Shown in pieces: positions 22,243-33,700 of a DNA stretch of 64,000 nucleotides. Origin of the DNA: Symbiodinium natans (Eukaryota > Sar > Dinophyceae > Suessiales > Symbiodiniaceae). A model generated the notes under the pieces. That model searched no databases. It was not told where the DNA came from and saw only the letters and a program-made list of their open reading frames with translations. Where the stretch lies: assembly GCA_905221605.1 (NCBI GenBank), contig CAJNDS010000120.1, positions 47,501 through 111,500 of the forward strand, read 5' to 3'. Numbering within the stretch: the stretch's first letter is position 1; every line of letters starts with the position of its first letter. The position numbers were made by a program, and so were the translations under genes.

Positions 22243-22536
22243 GCGCGCCTTGATGGTTGCAAGGACGATGGCGAGCAGAACCAAACTGACAATGGTGCTT
22301 GCCTGGGAGGGTGTCAGGACTTGGGCCTGCGCCCGAGCGATCCCAAACGTAGACTGCGAGCGCAGTTCCCAATGCTTGATATGCCAAGGCGCAATCAGGG
22401 AAGCCTTGCTCTTCGCCTTGACAAATCCGATGATGCCACCCACCAGCACCAAGCAAGCATACCTTGCAAAGGACTTTTGCAGAGGATCTTTTGAGCGGTA
22501 CAGCTGTATATCGGCAATGAGCTGAAGAGCATTCAT
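22240..22536 (-). CDS. TMEM14/UPF0136-like small membrane protein, possibly with compensating frameshifts
   Basis: The frame starts at an ATG (22536) and ends at TAG (22240), 98 codons. Residues around YACLVLVGGIIGFVKAKSKA match the first membrane segment and Gly-Lys turn of TMEM14 proteins, which are small three- or four-helix proteins of mitochondrial or other membranes (TMEM14C takes part in haem synthesis). The last part (IVSLVLLAIVLATIKA) fits a later helix. The middle does not look like membrane protein in this frame, but in the next frame it does: ALAYQALGTALAVYVW. A base lost near 22390 and a base gained near 22328 would restore a helix of the expected kind. The usual C-terminal part with Phe-Met-Pro-Ala-Gly is absent. 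The gene stops in the duplication flanking the mobile element. Confidence 0.45.
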   Translation of the reverse strand: MNALQLIADIQLYRSKDPLQKSFARYACLVLVGGIIGFVKAKSKASLIAPWHIKHWELRSQSTFGIARAQAQVLTPSQASTIVSLVLLAIVLATIKAR

Positions 22537-25439
22537 CCCATGTCATCCCCCCACCGCAAGGCCAAGCCTTGACACAACAAACTGGCAAAGCCCGTTCCAA
22601 AATGTTCCAAAGCAGACCAAAGTGCAGTATGCTGTATGCCATGAAGCCCGTTTTCAGGTCCGTGTTTGCAGATGCTTCCGACATGATGCTCGTGTCAAGC
22701 TTCCGAGGAAGCTACACTTCTTGAAACGGTGTGGCTTGAGCCACTTCAGACAAGCATACAGATTCCATCATCGAGTTGACAGATGCGCTGCGGTGGCAAT
22801 CCGTGTCACCTGGTCAAGCTGTTGCTACATTGAAGCAGGTGGCTACCAAGTTCGTACTACTGGTGTGGATCCGTGGCACGTTATTCGCGCACCGAAGCAT
22901 CGCAGAGAACCGAACACGCCCCAAGAGGTCTGGTGAATCTCTGATGAAGACTCTCATGCCCTGCAAGAACGTCAACAGCTGACCACGCCGGGAGATAAGA
23001 GTGCCGGGACCATTGAAGCGATCCAGAAGCATTTGTTGGCATGGGGCTGGGCATTAAGCAACGAAGGACACCTTGTTGTACAGTCGCAGGAGCGTTGTGG
23101 CATTTCAGTATCAGCTTCCCGCTCCCCCAACTCGTGCCGATGGCTGCCTTCTGACATCACAACCTGGGCCAACTTGCTGGAAGAATGCTTCTTCTACCTG
23201 GTTGTTACAGCATCCAATGATGCCAGAAAAAGTTCTGCGCGGCAAGATGGGGGAGGTCTACAGACGTGTCTGGGGACCCTGTGCAGCACAATGCAGCACA
23301 TCAGAAAGCTGCTTCTCTGGCCCTAAGCAGAGCGAAACTTGAAATCGCCAAGTAACATCCACATCCACCTCTGGCCCATCCAAGAACTGCTCCATCAACA
23401 CGGTCAGGTCCACCCCGGACTGATGCCAAAATCCAAAGAAGCACCACTGGTGAGACTGGTGATCTCCAATCAAGCGATCTCAGAACAACCCATCGCCTCC
23501 TGTGCGTTGAGCCCCGCAGTGTCAGGGCTGCCTGTGAGCGCAACCCGCATAACCCTGTTGTCGACAAGAGGCTGCACTTGTATGTCATGTGTCGCAGAAG
23601 CCCCTTGGAAGTCACTACTCAAGTCGCCCGTGGATTTACAAGTAGCAACCTGCCCGAGCTCAGACGATACCTACTGCTGAGCTTGTCTGCAGCTTGCAAT
23701 CGCGACATGGACATCGGCCGAAAGCAGGCCCGACGGACAGAAAGCAGTGTTGACAGCCGCCGCCCTCGATTCGCATGTGCCGACTGTGCTGGAGTCCTTA
23801 CCCATTGCCATGCATGTCCGATGTTTCAACGTAGTTAAGTACATCCTGACGGCTTGAAGGATGCAGGCGTGTCTAAGGGCAGACAGACATGATCAACATT
23901 CCAAGGCCTTGCACCAGGGCTCCTGAAGAAACCTGAGCTGCTTGGAATGTTACTGACATTCTTCCGATCCCAAGTAGCCAATATGAGAGCTTCGGACTTC
24001 TGATGTAGTAGTCATAGCTACAGAAGAAGTAGTGGTGCAAAGGCGTGCAGCCTTGCACACTGAGCTGTCGACCACCAATGTGGATAGCTCGTCGACAATC
24101 TCCTTGTGACACCTTGAATACTGCACGGATCGCTGATATCAACTACCAGCATGAGCTGAAACGAATCGACTACACTCTGTGCATGTTCACCATTCTTTTG
24201 ACAGCCTGACACCTATTATGCCTATTGAAGTCCGCATTTCACTGCACATGCTCTGCGCATGCTACAAATGCCCGAAGTTACTCAGTCGCAGCGAAACCGC
24301 GATGATCGCCACAATACCGAGGACAGGACTTCTCCATCTCTGCAGCGTTCGTGACCTTCTTCACGCCCAAGGAAGCAGCCCCAGACCTTCGTCAAGCAGG
24401 CGAATTCCTGGAATTGGTGGCCGCACACTCTGTGGCCTGTCTCGGCATAAGTGCGACCCGCTGCTCAGAAGCATAGCTGAGGTGTCTGCACAGGTTTCAG
24501 CACAGCAGGAAATCCGACCTGGGTGTTGCGCGAAGGTCTTCCGCTTCCATCTGCTTCATTGTCAACTTGCGATTGAATCTCTACTATTCTAAGCCTTGTG
24601 GTAGAAAACGCGGTGAAAGGGAGCGGAGCTTGAAGCAGGGAGCTCACAACACAAACGCTGAATACGTCATTGCTATCTCCGAGAATCGGCTCAGTAGCGC
24701 CCTCCCCTGCGCTTCTGCGGCCCAGCAGCAACCTGACTAGCTTCCTTCAGCTTCGACTTGTCATCAATCAGGAAATTCCTCTGGGGCAACTTCTGTACTC
24801 TGAACCGAGCTCACAGCTCAATCAGCGCATACTCCAAACGCACCCTCCTTAAAGTCGCTTGACAATACTAAATACTGTAAAGTTTCCCACGGCCCATGGT
24901 CAGTCCTGGGTGTTGGTAGCCCTGCCGCCTTCAAGCAACCTCGCGTGGCGTGCCTCGGGGCCCAGCCGCAGCACGACGACACTGTCACATTGAGGTGGGC
25001 ATCGCATGAGGTCGGGCATGCTCGCAACAAGTCCATCTTTGCCCCCTATCCTTCACCTGCAGAAAACTATTGTGCTGTCGCTGCGGAGCAAGCCTGGGGC
25101 TCGATTTGCAAGAGCGACTTGCAAGAGCGATTTGGCAGGCTTCCAAATTGGAACAAAGCTAAGCAAGCCGCTTGTTCCGCGCTGCGTCCACAGCTGCCGG
25201 CCTCAGGCCTCTCCATATACACATATTTACAACCGTCAATTTGCTTTGTGGGGGGGGGGGGAATGCAAGCGGATCGAAATGAAATAAGAGTGAAGAACAC
25301 GGTCACGTCACAGCATTCCGAATTCCTGGGTCCCCTCATTGTGCGCTTGGTTCCAGCATTTGGGCTTTCTTTTCAAAACATCTGTGTGGAGAGACCGCTT
25401 GCTGCCCCTTTAAACCCCCTAACCCCTTAAAAACTTCCA

Positions 25440-25740
25440 CAAAGCCACCACCGACGACATGCAACAGTGATAAACAATTAAGAAACAATCTCCCATACCC
25501 CTCAAACACCCCGTTTCAACCCTTCGAAGCCCGCTGTGCAAGCCCACTGCAACACCCTCAAACTACCCCAATTAACAAACCTTTCGAAGTGCCTTTGTCA
25601 AATGCCCTCCCTTGACGGCATTATGACAAAAACAACATTAATCGTTTCTATCGTTTCTTTAAAACAAATATTCTAGCATTCATAATATTAGTCATGCTAA
25701 GAAGATTAGCAATTTTTGCAATATTAACAATATTCGGCAT
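25440..25740. other. AT-rich island
   Basis: Markedly AT-rich compared with its surroundings, especially 25620-25740 with repeated CAATATTAACAATATT-like strings. No ORF of note. Could be a decayed insertion. Confidence 0.5.
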
Positions 25741-28700
25741 GTCTCGTTGAGCCCCTGCCTGGCAGGCCCAGCGCCTCGGCCAGGCGAGCGGCCAAAGGCA
25801 CGGAGAGCTCCACGAAGGTGGCCTTTGAAGGGCTTCTTCTTTTTTGGAGCTTCGTTTTTTGGCGCTTTTGTTTGAGGGATTTCCAAAGGTCTTTTTTGGG
25901 GGAATTTTAAGGAGGTTGGGATGTTGATCTCCTTTTCATCAACTTGTCAAGTGAGTTGGAACACGTCGAATTCATGGCCTTTTCAGTTGGTGCCTGGACA
26001 TCCATCCTGCTCAGCCCTAAGTTTGGTATCAAGCGCTTCTCAAGACTCGTGCCCCTTCATGTTTTCGCAGAATCAGCGTCAAGAAGAGTCTCACAGATAG
26101 GTTCAGGGGCTGAGTGAAGGGACTTTCCTGGCTAGTGTTGGTCTTCGTCCTTGCTTCTTCATTGTGCTACGAACGGTCTCGATTCCGTTAGTTCGTGGTT
26201 GCCTCCATCTTGATTGCCGAGTTGGTCTTCTGTCGACGAGAAATGTTGTTTCGGGCTCTTTGCGGCAGCTTTTGCTTGCTAGTTGCAAGTGTGCTGGCAC
26301 AGCATTGCATGATGGTCTTCGAGCTCAAGCCAAGCCACAATACCGTCTGCGGTGCCAGTGAGACCATCCTGCAGGGAACTTTGCAAACATTCGCAGAGCG
26401 TAGACATGTCGATCCCACTAACTGGCTCGATATCGTGTGTTGCAGAACGCTCCGGCGGGCCTCGCCCAGGCTTTTGATGTGCTCTAGCGCCCTTGGCATC
26501 TTTTGAGGAGAGACGAGAGCATGATCCAGCTCATTCCAGCTCTCTTCTTAAAATGCGAAGATGGCAACAGTGATGCTTGGGGTGAGGCTGATTGAAAATG
26601 TCGTCTGAAGACTGCGTCATGTCGACCTCGTGGTTCGGTCATGGTGGCAGACCCTATTTCGCCCTACGAGAAACGGCTCTTTTGCCTTTCCAGCTTGTAG
26701 TTGCGAAGTTCTGAGGCTCCGGCAGGGATAAACTTTGCAGCCAGGCCCTCGTCTACGAGGCTCCTGGAAGCAGCTTGTGGCTCCGCTGTTAGCTTTACTT
26801 TCCGAGCTTCGCTTGCGCGTAAGAGCAGCTCCGTGCATGCAATTCTATCGCTAATTGTGGCTCAAGTGCATCCCAACCATCTGTGTGGGCATCTACAAGT
26901 AGGAATCTAAGCTTTGGCCTGAGTGCAACTTGAGCTTTCATGCTCTTTCGCTCGCACACTTCAGAGCCAACGATGAACATGGAGTTCGTGAGCGAGGGGC
27001 CTGCTCCAAGAATCAGGGTGCTCGAGGATCACAGGCTTGATCTCAGCAGGTGTCAAGAGTAAATAGTACTGAGTAGGCGCTCTCGGTCAGTCATTCAGGC
27101 AGGCACTCAAAACGTGACGTTGCCGGGATGTGCTAAGCATGGCAGCATCGACCCACCGTTTCAAGCGCAGCAAACTTGTGAGGTCAGGAAACATGGCTAT
27201 GAATCAGAACGTCTCTGGCACCTGAACATGCAGACTTTCCAACACCTCTAGCCTGCGGTTGACTACTTCGACAGTTTTGAGGGGTGCACGCCCAGAGATG
27301 CCGCGATCTCAAAAGTGAACCTGGCAAGCAGATGCAAGAGTTCCTGCTTGTCACAACCAAGCTTCATCCTGGCATTCTCGAAGAGGCAGCGTGTACAAAC
27401 ACCATGTCATGCCTCAGTACATCCCGACACCACGCTGAGCCGAAGCCTCTTCCCGGGCAGGCCGGCGGTGACGAAGACCACAGTGGCACCCCGCATCAGT
27501 TGCCTGTGCTTCTCAACTTCTTAAATGTACTGCTGCCTTGCCGCTTGCAGTGCACGAAGACACGGGTAATGGGGCTGGTGGCCTTCGCAGCTTCTTGGCC
27601 GACTCGTCGGCCTTCGTCAACAGCTTCTTTGGCACCTGTCTCAGAGGACTCAGTTCTCAGTGCTATTGTCGAGGGATGTTTCGAGAATGTGTCAAGATGA
27701 GCTTGCAGGCTTATTAGTCTCATCAGGCTCCCCACCTGCGCCAACATCCGGAAAGTGGCTGTGGGAAGCAGCTGCCGGATGGCTTCCTGTCAAAGGACAT
27801 ATGCTGAGAATCTGTGGCACCGTGCGCAGCCAGTCACAAAACAGCGAAGAACCACTTCATCTGCAGATCTGCAGGTGAAGACTGGCAAGCCATTGCTTTC
27901 AGGATTGGACGACTTCCAGCACAGACACGTGCGTCTTGTGAGACGCTGCGGAAACACATCAGGGTTGAAACGCTTGCAGCCTTGCTGCCTTGCAGCAGGC
28001 TTTTGATGTAGCTTAATCCGCCGAGGCCTCGGACCCCAGGTGTAGGGGGACTCGCACCCCCCCGAATCCCAGCCCCAACCCGCAGGGGTACATGAGGCAT
28101 GACTGCGCGAAGCCTCTCAAAGCCCTGAAGCCTTTTCTAACAGCTCCTTCACACACGTGATCTCCGGTTTGGCCTCGCCACTGGGCAGGCCCAGGCCAAG
28201 GCGGGTCGCGCAGCTTTAAACTTATTGCTTCTATGACTCATATGACGATGAAGCATCGGTCTTCGACAGCCTTTCGATGGCGAAGCTTTCACTTCCGAAC
28301 ATTCCGATGAAGAAATATGGCAGCCCATAGTAGCATAGAAAAGTCTCGCAGCCCAATACATTTTGCACTATCCCAGGCCTCAGGCCCGATGCACCGAGAT
28401 GCTCAGTGACTGCTGAAGGCAAACTATCAGTGTAAGCTGGCATTGTCGGATGCATTGAGTCCTCTCGCTGATCCGCCGTCAGTGGTGGCGGCAGTCTACC
28501 AGGAGAAGCGAGCAACATCTCTTTTTCGAACCTGTCGGGGCAGTTTTTCAAGCTTCTCGATGGGAAGGCTCATGCTGGCCATGTGACATGTGACTGCATC
28601 TCCAGCCAGCCAACCTGGTTCGTTCTCGATTTGATGCTCCAACACGATCTGATGCAGAACAGGCAGGCGGGAAGACGGTCTCACATTCAATGATCTGGTT

Positions 28701-30419
28701 AAGAATGCGGTCGGGCTGTACCGATCTCTGGCTTTGTCGAACCCTTGACACATCTTGGTTTCTGGCTGGCTGGGATGTCGGTGTCAATCGTCTGCGTTCC
28801 TGTCAAGTCATTCCGCTCTGCAACAATGCCAACACCATACCTTGCCATTCTTTCTGTGCCATACCAGTTGCTCTTACTTGCTCCTTGCCATCCTGTGGCC
28901 CGGGACACAGCTCCAAGGAAAGTAGCTGAGCGTCTGGCGGGCCTCAGCCTTCTGACCTTTACGGATCACATGAGGTCAGTTTAGAGCATACATTTGCCAC
29001 CGACCCATTTCGGGGGACCCCCGAATTACTAGGAACCCCTGGGACGTCCTGCGGACCATACACGAAACTTGGCTTTTCCAAGAAAGTCTCCTGCAAAACC
29101 TGCACCAGGACCAAGATTTTCCGGCTTCCGAAAGGCTTTTTCAGGTAGTTCTGTTCCAAAAACGTAGCACGTTTGATTGGATTTTTTGCTCCCCCCTCCG
29201 ACGAGTTGTGAGCCTGTTTCGTCGGCCTGAGCCGGAGGATCCGAAATCTTATGTGGCACCGTGGAGATCTTTGGCGAAACGTTTTCCTGCAAGCCATGGA
29301 CCTCGCTGCCTTCAGCTGGGTGCAGGGCTGCCATCATCAATGTCTATCACGATGTCGAAGTCGACAGGCCCCGGCCCATCCTGAAGCACGTTCGCAGCAG
29401 GGCTTCCTGTGAATGAACGAAATCATTGGTTCCAGATGAATGTCATGGTTTCCCATTGGTGCAGAGCATCCACGGGATGCAATGCCACAGCAGCATAGCA
29501 ACAGCAACAACAGGAAGAGCCACATCTGCACGTACATTCGCCCCCGTGCAGTGCAGCTAGAAGTAGTGGGTTGAATCTGTGAGGCTATGGATGACCATGA
29601 CATCCTACTCCTTCTGATTTTGCTGGATCTACCCTGAGAGTAAGTGAGACAGATGCAAGCTGGGCTGGGCATGCTGGGCATGCTGGGCTTTCGCACGAGA
29701 GAGGACATCGATGGTCGTTGCCGTGGGATCGGAGAAGCCTTGCAGAACCACAGCCTATGCTTTCTCAAGGCCCAACTGAGCACTCGACAACGACTTCAGA
29801 GTAATGACTCCAAGGTCTGCGCCCAATCAAAAGATGTTTTGGGAGATGCCCTTAGCAGGATTTCTTGAAATTTCTTGGCGGTTCGTCGTGGTGCTGTCCT
29901 GACGAGCTCGCCTGAAAAAAATTGCCTGGATGCAAGGTTGCTTGGCCCCAAGCTGCCATGTCCCTTCTCGGGACCGCTCCAGCTGCAAAGCCTGGTGAGT
30001 CCGTCGGCCCAAGCACCAATGAGAAAGCAACCTCACTGTCCCGATGGCCCCAAGCTGGCAACCTCCGTGTACGAAGTTACTGGTCGGGGCTGCTTCTGCG
30101 GAGAGCCTGCGCCACGGAAAAAAAAGGTAGGCAGTTGATACATTTCATACGCAAGGGCAATGACCAACGGCATTTGGTACAGGAAAGTCACCAAGGCTGC
30201 AGCTGTCTGGATGGAGCTCATGTGTTTTGGACAGAAGACCTGCAGATTCCATGCCAGGGATGCGGAGCTCCGGCCAGGACAGGAAGAAGAGTTCTTATGT
30301 GGTGGCGATGGCCTTCAAAACAGCCGCCACAACAGCTCATACCGAGTACCGCAAAATCGCAAGGCAAGGGCCCAACAGCGTAAGGAGCTCTGAAAGCAAA
30401 GCTGCTGCGGAGTGAGAAT

Positions 30420-30785
30420 CAGGTCCGCTGATGGTTCCTACAACCTCGCACCTAAACTTTACCCAGCTGCATACTTTCTGGCTGTCCATCCTATAGGGGC
30501 ACCGCTTCAGCCCCAATCTCATCTCATGGGCGTCGTCCCAACTTAACATGCCTGCTTGGCATAGGCGTCGCAGCAGCCGTAGCTTTTTTCGGGACGCTGA
30601 AAGCCGGTTCGCCCGACATCCAGTCTCGAAACCCCTCATCCAGATCGTTGTAGCCCTGCTCATGGAGCTGCTCCCGCGCAGCGCTGCTATACCTCTCAGG
30701 GAGGGCACATCTGGGCACATGGCAGGGCAACCCGAGGTGGGTGGTCTCCACATGAGCACTTGCCGTCAGTTGGGTAGCCAAGCCA
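30420..30785 (-). pseudogene. Possible retroelement coding fragment
   Basis: Two overlapping minus-strand frames read as one protein with a shift. The first has ERYSSAAREQLHEQGYNDLD and GFRDWMSGEPAFSVPKK; the second has LRLLRRLCQAGMLSWDDAHE and MRLGLKRCPYRMDSQKV. The second string loosely resembles the region before the first reverse-transcriptase motif in dinoflagellate retroelements (a Leu-rich, Ala-Gly-Met segment, then Trp, then Gly-Leu). No reverse-transcriptase catalytic motif was found nearby, so the identification is tentative. Confidence 0.22.
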
Positions 30786-33700
30786 CCATCGCAAGTAGCA
30801 ATCTGTCGGCTGCACGGAGGAAACGCCTAAATGCGGAGATGCTTCGAAGCTGAGTACTTTGCAGCAACACGAACCTCAATGCTGGTGGGGCAGTACATTC
30901 CCCTTCAAGGCAGGGGTCTTCTTCATGCAGTTACTCTGTGCTGGATCGGATCACTCCATCAAGGTGAGAGCATGTTTGTGCCCATGGGTTTGCAGGCAAG
31001 CATCGCTTTAGGATGAAGATCTCGTAGGCATCGCTGGCGTACTTGCCTCTTAGTTGGTGGCAGTCCGATCTTCTACCAGCGAAGTCGTAGAATAACTATC
31101 TGTGTAAGTTGTGTCCTTACTCCTGGTGCTTGCCCCGGGCTCTATCTGCCCACCAAATACGCTTCTTCACAGCAGCAAGTGGCAAACATTCGTCTGGCAT
31201 GTTGCTCTAAGATGCGGGCCTACGCCATGGAACCTGAAGGGCACAAGGCAGATTTGGAACTGTGCAGACTGGGGCAAAGCCCCCGTCGAAGCAGACGTCC
31301 CCGGCTCCGTCACCGGCTTAGACAAGCCCGTCCCCACAAAGCGAAGAGCAGGGGGATAAGCATGACTTGATAGCAGGGGGACAAGCCCGTCTTGTTGGCA
31401 GTGGCAACCAACAAGCTCCGCGTGCGACAAGGTAGCCTTCGCACATGCTCCAAGGAGATGTTGCCGTCTGCTTCTTTTTGTGCCTGCTGGGATCAGTTGG
31501 CTGATTCGATTCAATAGCCAAGTCTTTTCTTCACGGTGGCGCAGCCAATTCTCAGCATCACATGGTGTCAAGAGACGCATAGCACGATTTGTGCAGCCTC
31601 AAGGAACTCGGAGCTCAAGCGCCGGAGCATTCGAGCCTCACGGCAGTCCGGACAAGCATGAACCAGCTGGCGTCAGCACAGTGCAGGTATCTAAGAACAT
31701 GGTGCGGAAGGCTGACGACCGCGACTAAGGACGAGTTGAGCCATGGCATGCCGCAGAGCTTAGAGCAAAGCTCGTTTTCGATGCAGGCCAAGAGGAAGGA
31801 AGATCCTGCAACTTGACATGTCTGACGAGTACTGTGAACACACGAGGATCCCAAACGCTCGACTCGCATGCGCTTGGCGAGCACAGACGGTCTCAATGCA
31901 TGCCCCGGTACTGTCAGTTGTTGAGGAAAACAGAACAGATGAAGTGATACCATTGATCCATCTCAGATGGGGTCACAACCCACACCATCACCCAAGCTCG
32001 CCAACAAGAAGTCAGGGAATCATGAAACGTGAGCGTCACGCCTGTGCAGCACATCAGGCGCAGTAGCCAGAAGCTCATGCGGGCCTGCAAAGGACGGAGC
32101 GCTGTCGGGACATCTTTGAATCAAAGGGGAAGTAGAGTGCAGTCGCCTGGGCAAATGCTAAGGAACTCCGGCAGCACTCGGTCCACTGCCTTAGGCCCAA
32201 GGGGGTTGTACAACGTACGGCTACGACGTACTAGTAGCACATGCTAGCACAAGAGTACCACGTCACACCCTGAGGATGGGACAAGCCGACCTGTCTTGTT
32301 GAGCAGGACGCATGTCACCTGGCCAAGGGCCGTCTTTGTCAAACATTGTCGTCAAGATCCATGCATATAAAGACCCAGAATAATTATAAGGCTTGAAGAT
32401 GAGATGGTTATCAAACAAAACTTGAAGAACCCAAGGGTCATCGTGGTTCATGTGAGGCTTCATCAGGGTTCATCCGCTCCATGTCGCACGCACACAAAAC
32501 CGTAGCCCTGACATGCTGCGCACCAGCAGCTGCCAGGGATTGTCTGCCAGGAGCTCCTCCACCAGCCCGAAAGGGCTCTCTAAGACCTGGGGGCCAATGT
32601 ACTGAAGACATCTGAGTAGGGCTTAGGTGAGATGCAGAAACACTAAGTGTGATGTGTTGTAGTTCTGTGTAGGGCTTAGGGCTTCGTCCCCACAGCATCT
32701 CATGTGAGAGTCGCGTACTTCACGGCAACTAGTGCAGGTAGCGAGTAGGTGGCCGTGTAGTGTGAATGTTGGATGCAGTGAGTGCTATGCAGTGAGTGCT
32801 GGCAGCAAAGAGAGCATCTGGAGTTTCTCCGCGTTCCCAGAACCACTTGCTCTTTGGCAACTTTGGGCAACACTTCGAGATGCTCGTCGTCTTGCCTCTC
32901 GGAATACTGCAAGTATGCTGCAGTATCTACAGGCCGCAGATGCCCACAGCCCTTCAAGGGCCCCTCATGATCTGTTCATTGCGCTACAGGTCGAAGACTG
33001 TTCCGGCGATGGTCGACCAGGTTGCGGAAGGCCTCCGCCTTCCGCTTTGCGGGTCAGAAAACATCCATCAATTCTTGAGCTGGTGCAGTTTAGGGTGTAG
33101 GGTTTAGGCTTATACTGGTATGAGATTCAAGGGCATCCAAAGGTCCAAGGGGTCCTCGCCTCCGGCGCTGACAGGGCCCAGCTTTGCTGGCCTGTTCATG
33201 TTCACATCATGGACCTAAATGCCTAGAGGCCTAAGCCATGGCTATCCAGACGATCCATGACTATCCATGACTGCTTGGGGCTCTTCCTTACCTTCCCTGC
33301 TGCCTTCTTCTGAGCGAAGCCGCAGCTCGCAGCACTGCGAGGTGCTAGGGCCTCGGCAGTCAGAAGTATCAGCCAGTCATTACTGACACTTGATGCACGC
33401 TTTTGTTGCAGCTTTCTGCACTCTTGTTCTCACACTCTTGCATCCCTTGGGAGGTCCCTGCGTGTGGATGCCCAGCAGCGGCAAGCGAGACACCAGCATG
33501 CGTCTGCGTCCTGAAACAGAAACACTGAGTGCTTGAAAGAGGCTTCTTTTGTCGGGCCCCAATCGGACGCGGTATTGTCCAAGTACGACAGGGGGTGGCC
33601 CAGAATGGACACCGAAAGTGTTCGGGCCTGGTGTGGATTGCTTAGCACATTCAAGCATTACGTTTTCAGGTCGGGGCTGGCAGGCGCGGCGTTAGACAAA

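Noticed and set aside
22932-23326. 131-codon open plus-strand stretch
   Set aside because: No ATG near its start, no domain recognised, and the strand is opposite to every supported gene. Composition alone is not enough.
23258-23473. Minus-strand frame with VDLTVLMEQFLDGPEVDVDV next to an out-of-frame LLGDFKF
   Set aside because: LLGDFKF resembles the endonuclease motif of LINE elements, but it needs a frame change and no other endonuclease or reverse-transcriptase motif is nearby.
25692-25886. Lys-rich minus-strand ORF (APKNEAPKKKKPFKGHLRGA)
   Set aside because: Short and partly in the AT-rich island; Lys-rich strings arise easily from A/G-rich DNA. No supporting exon.
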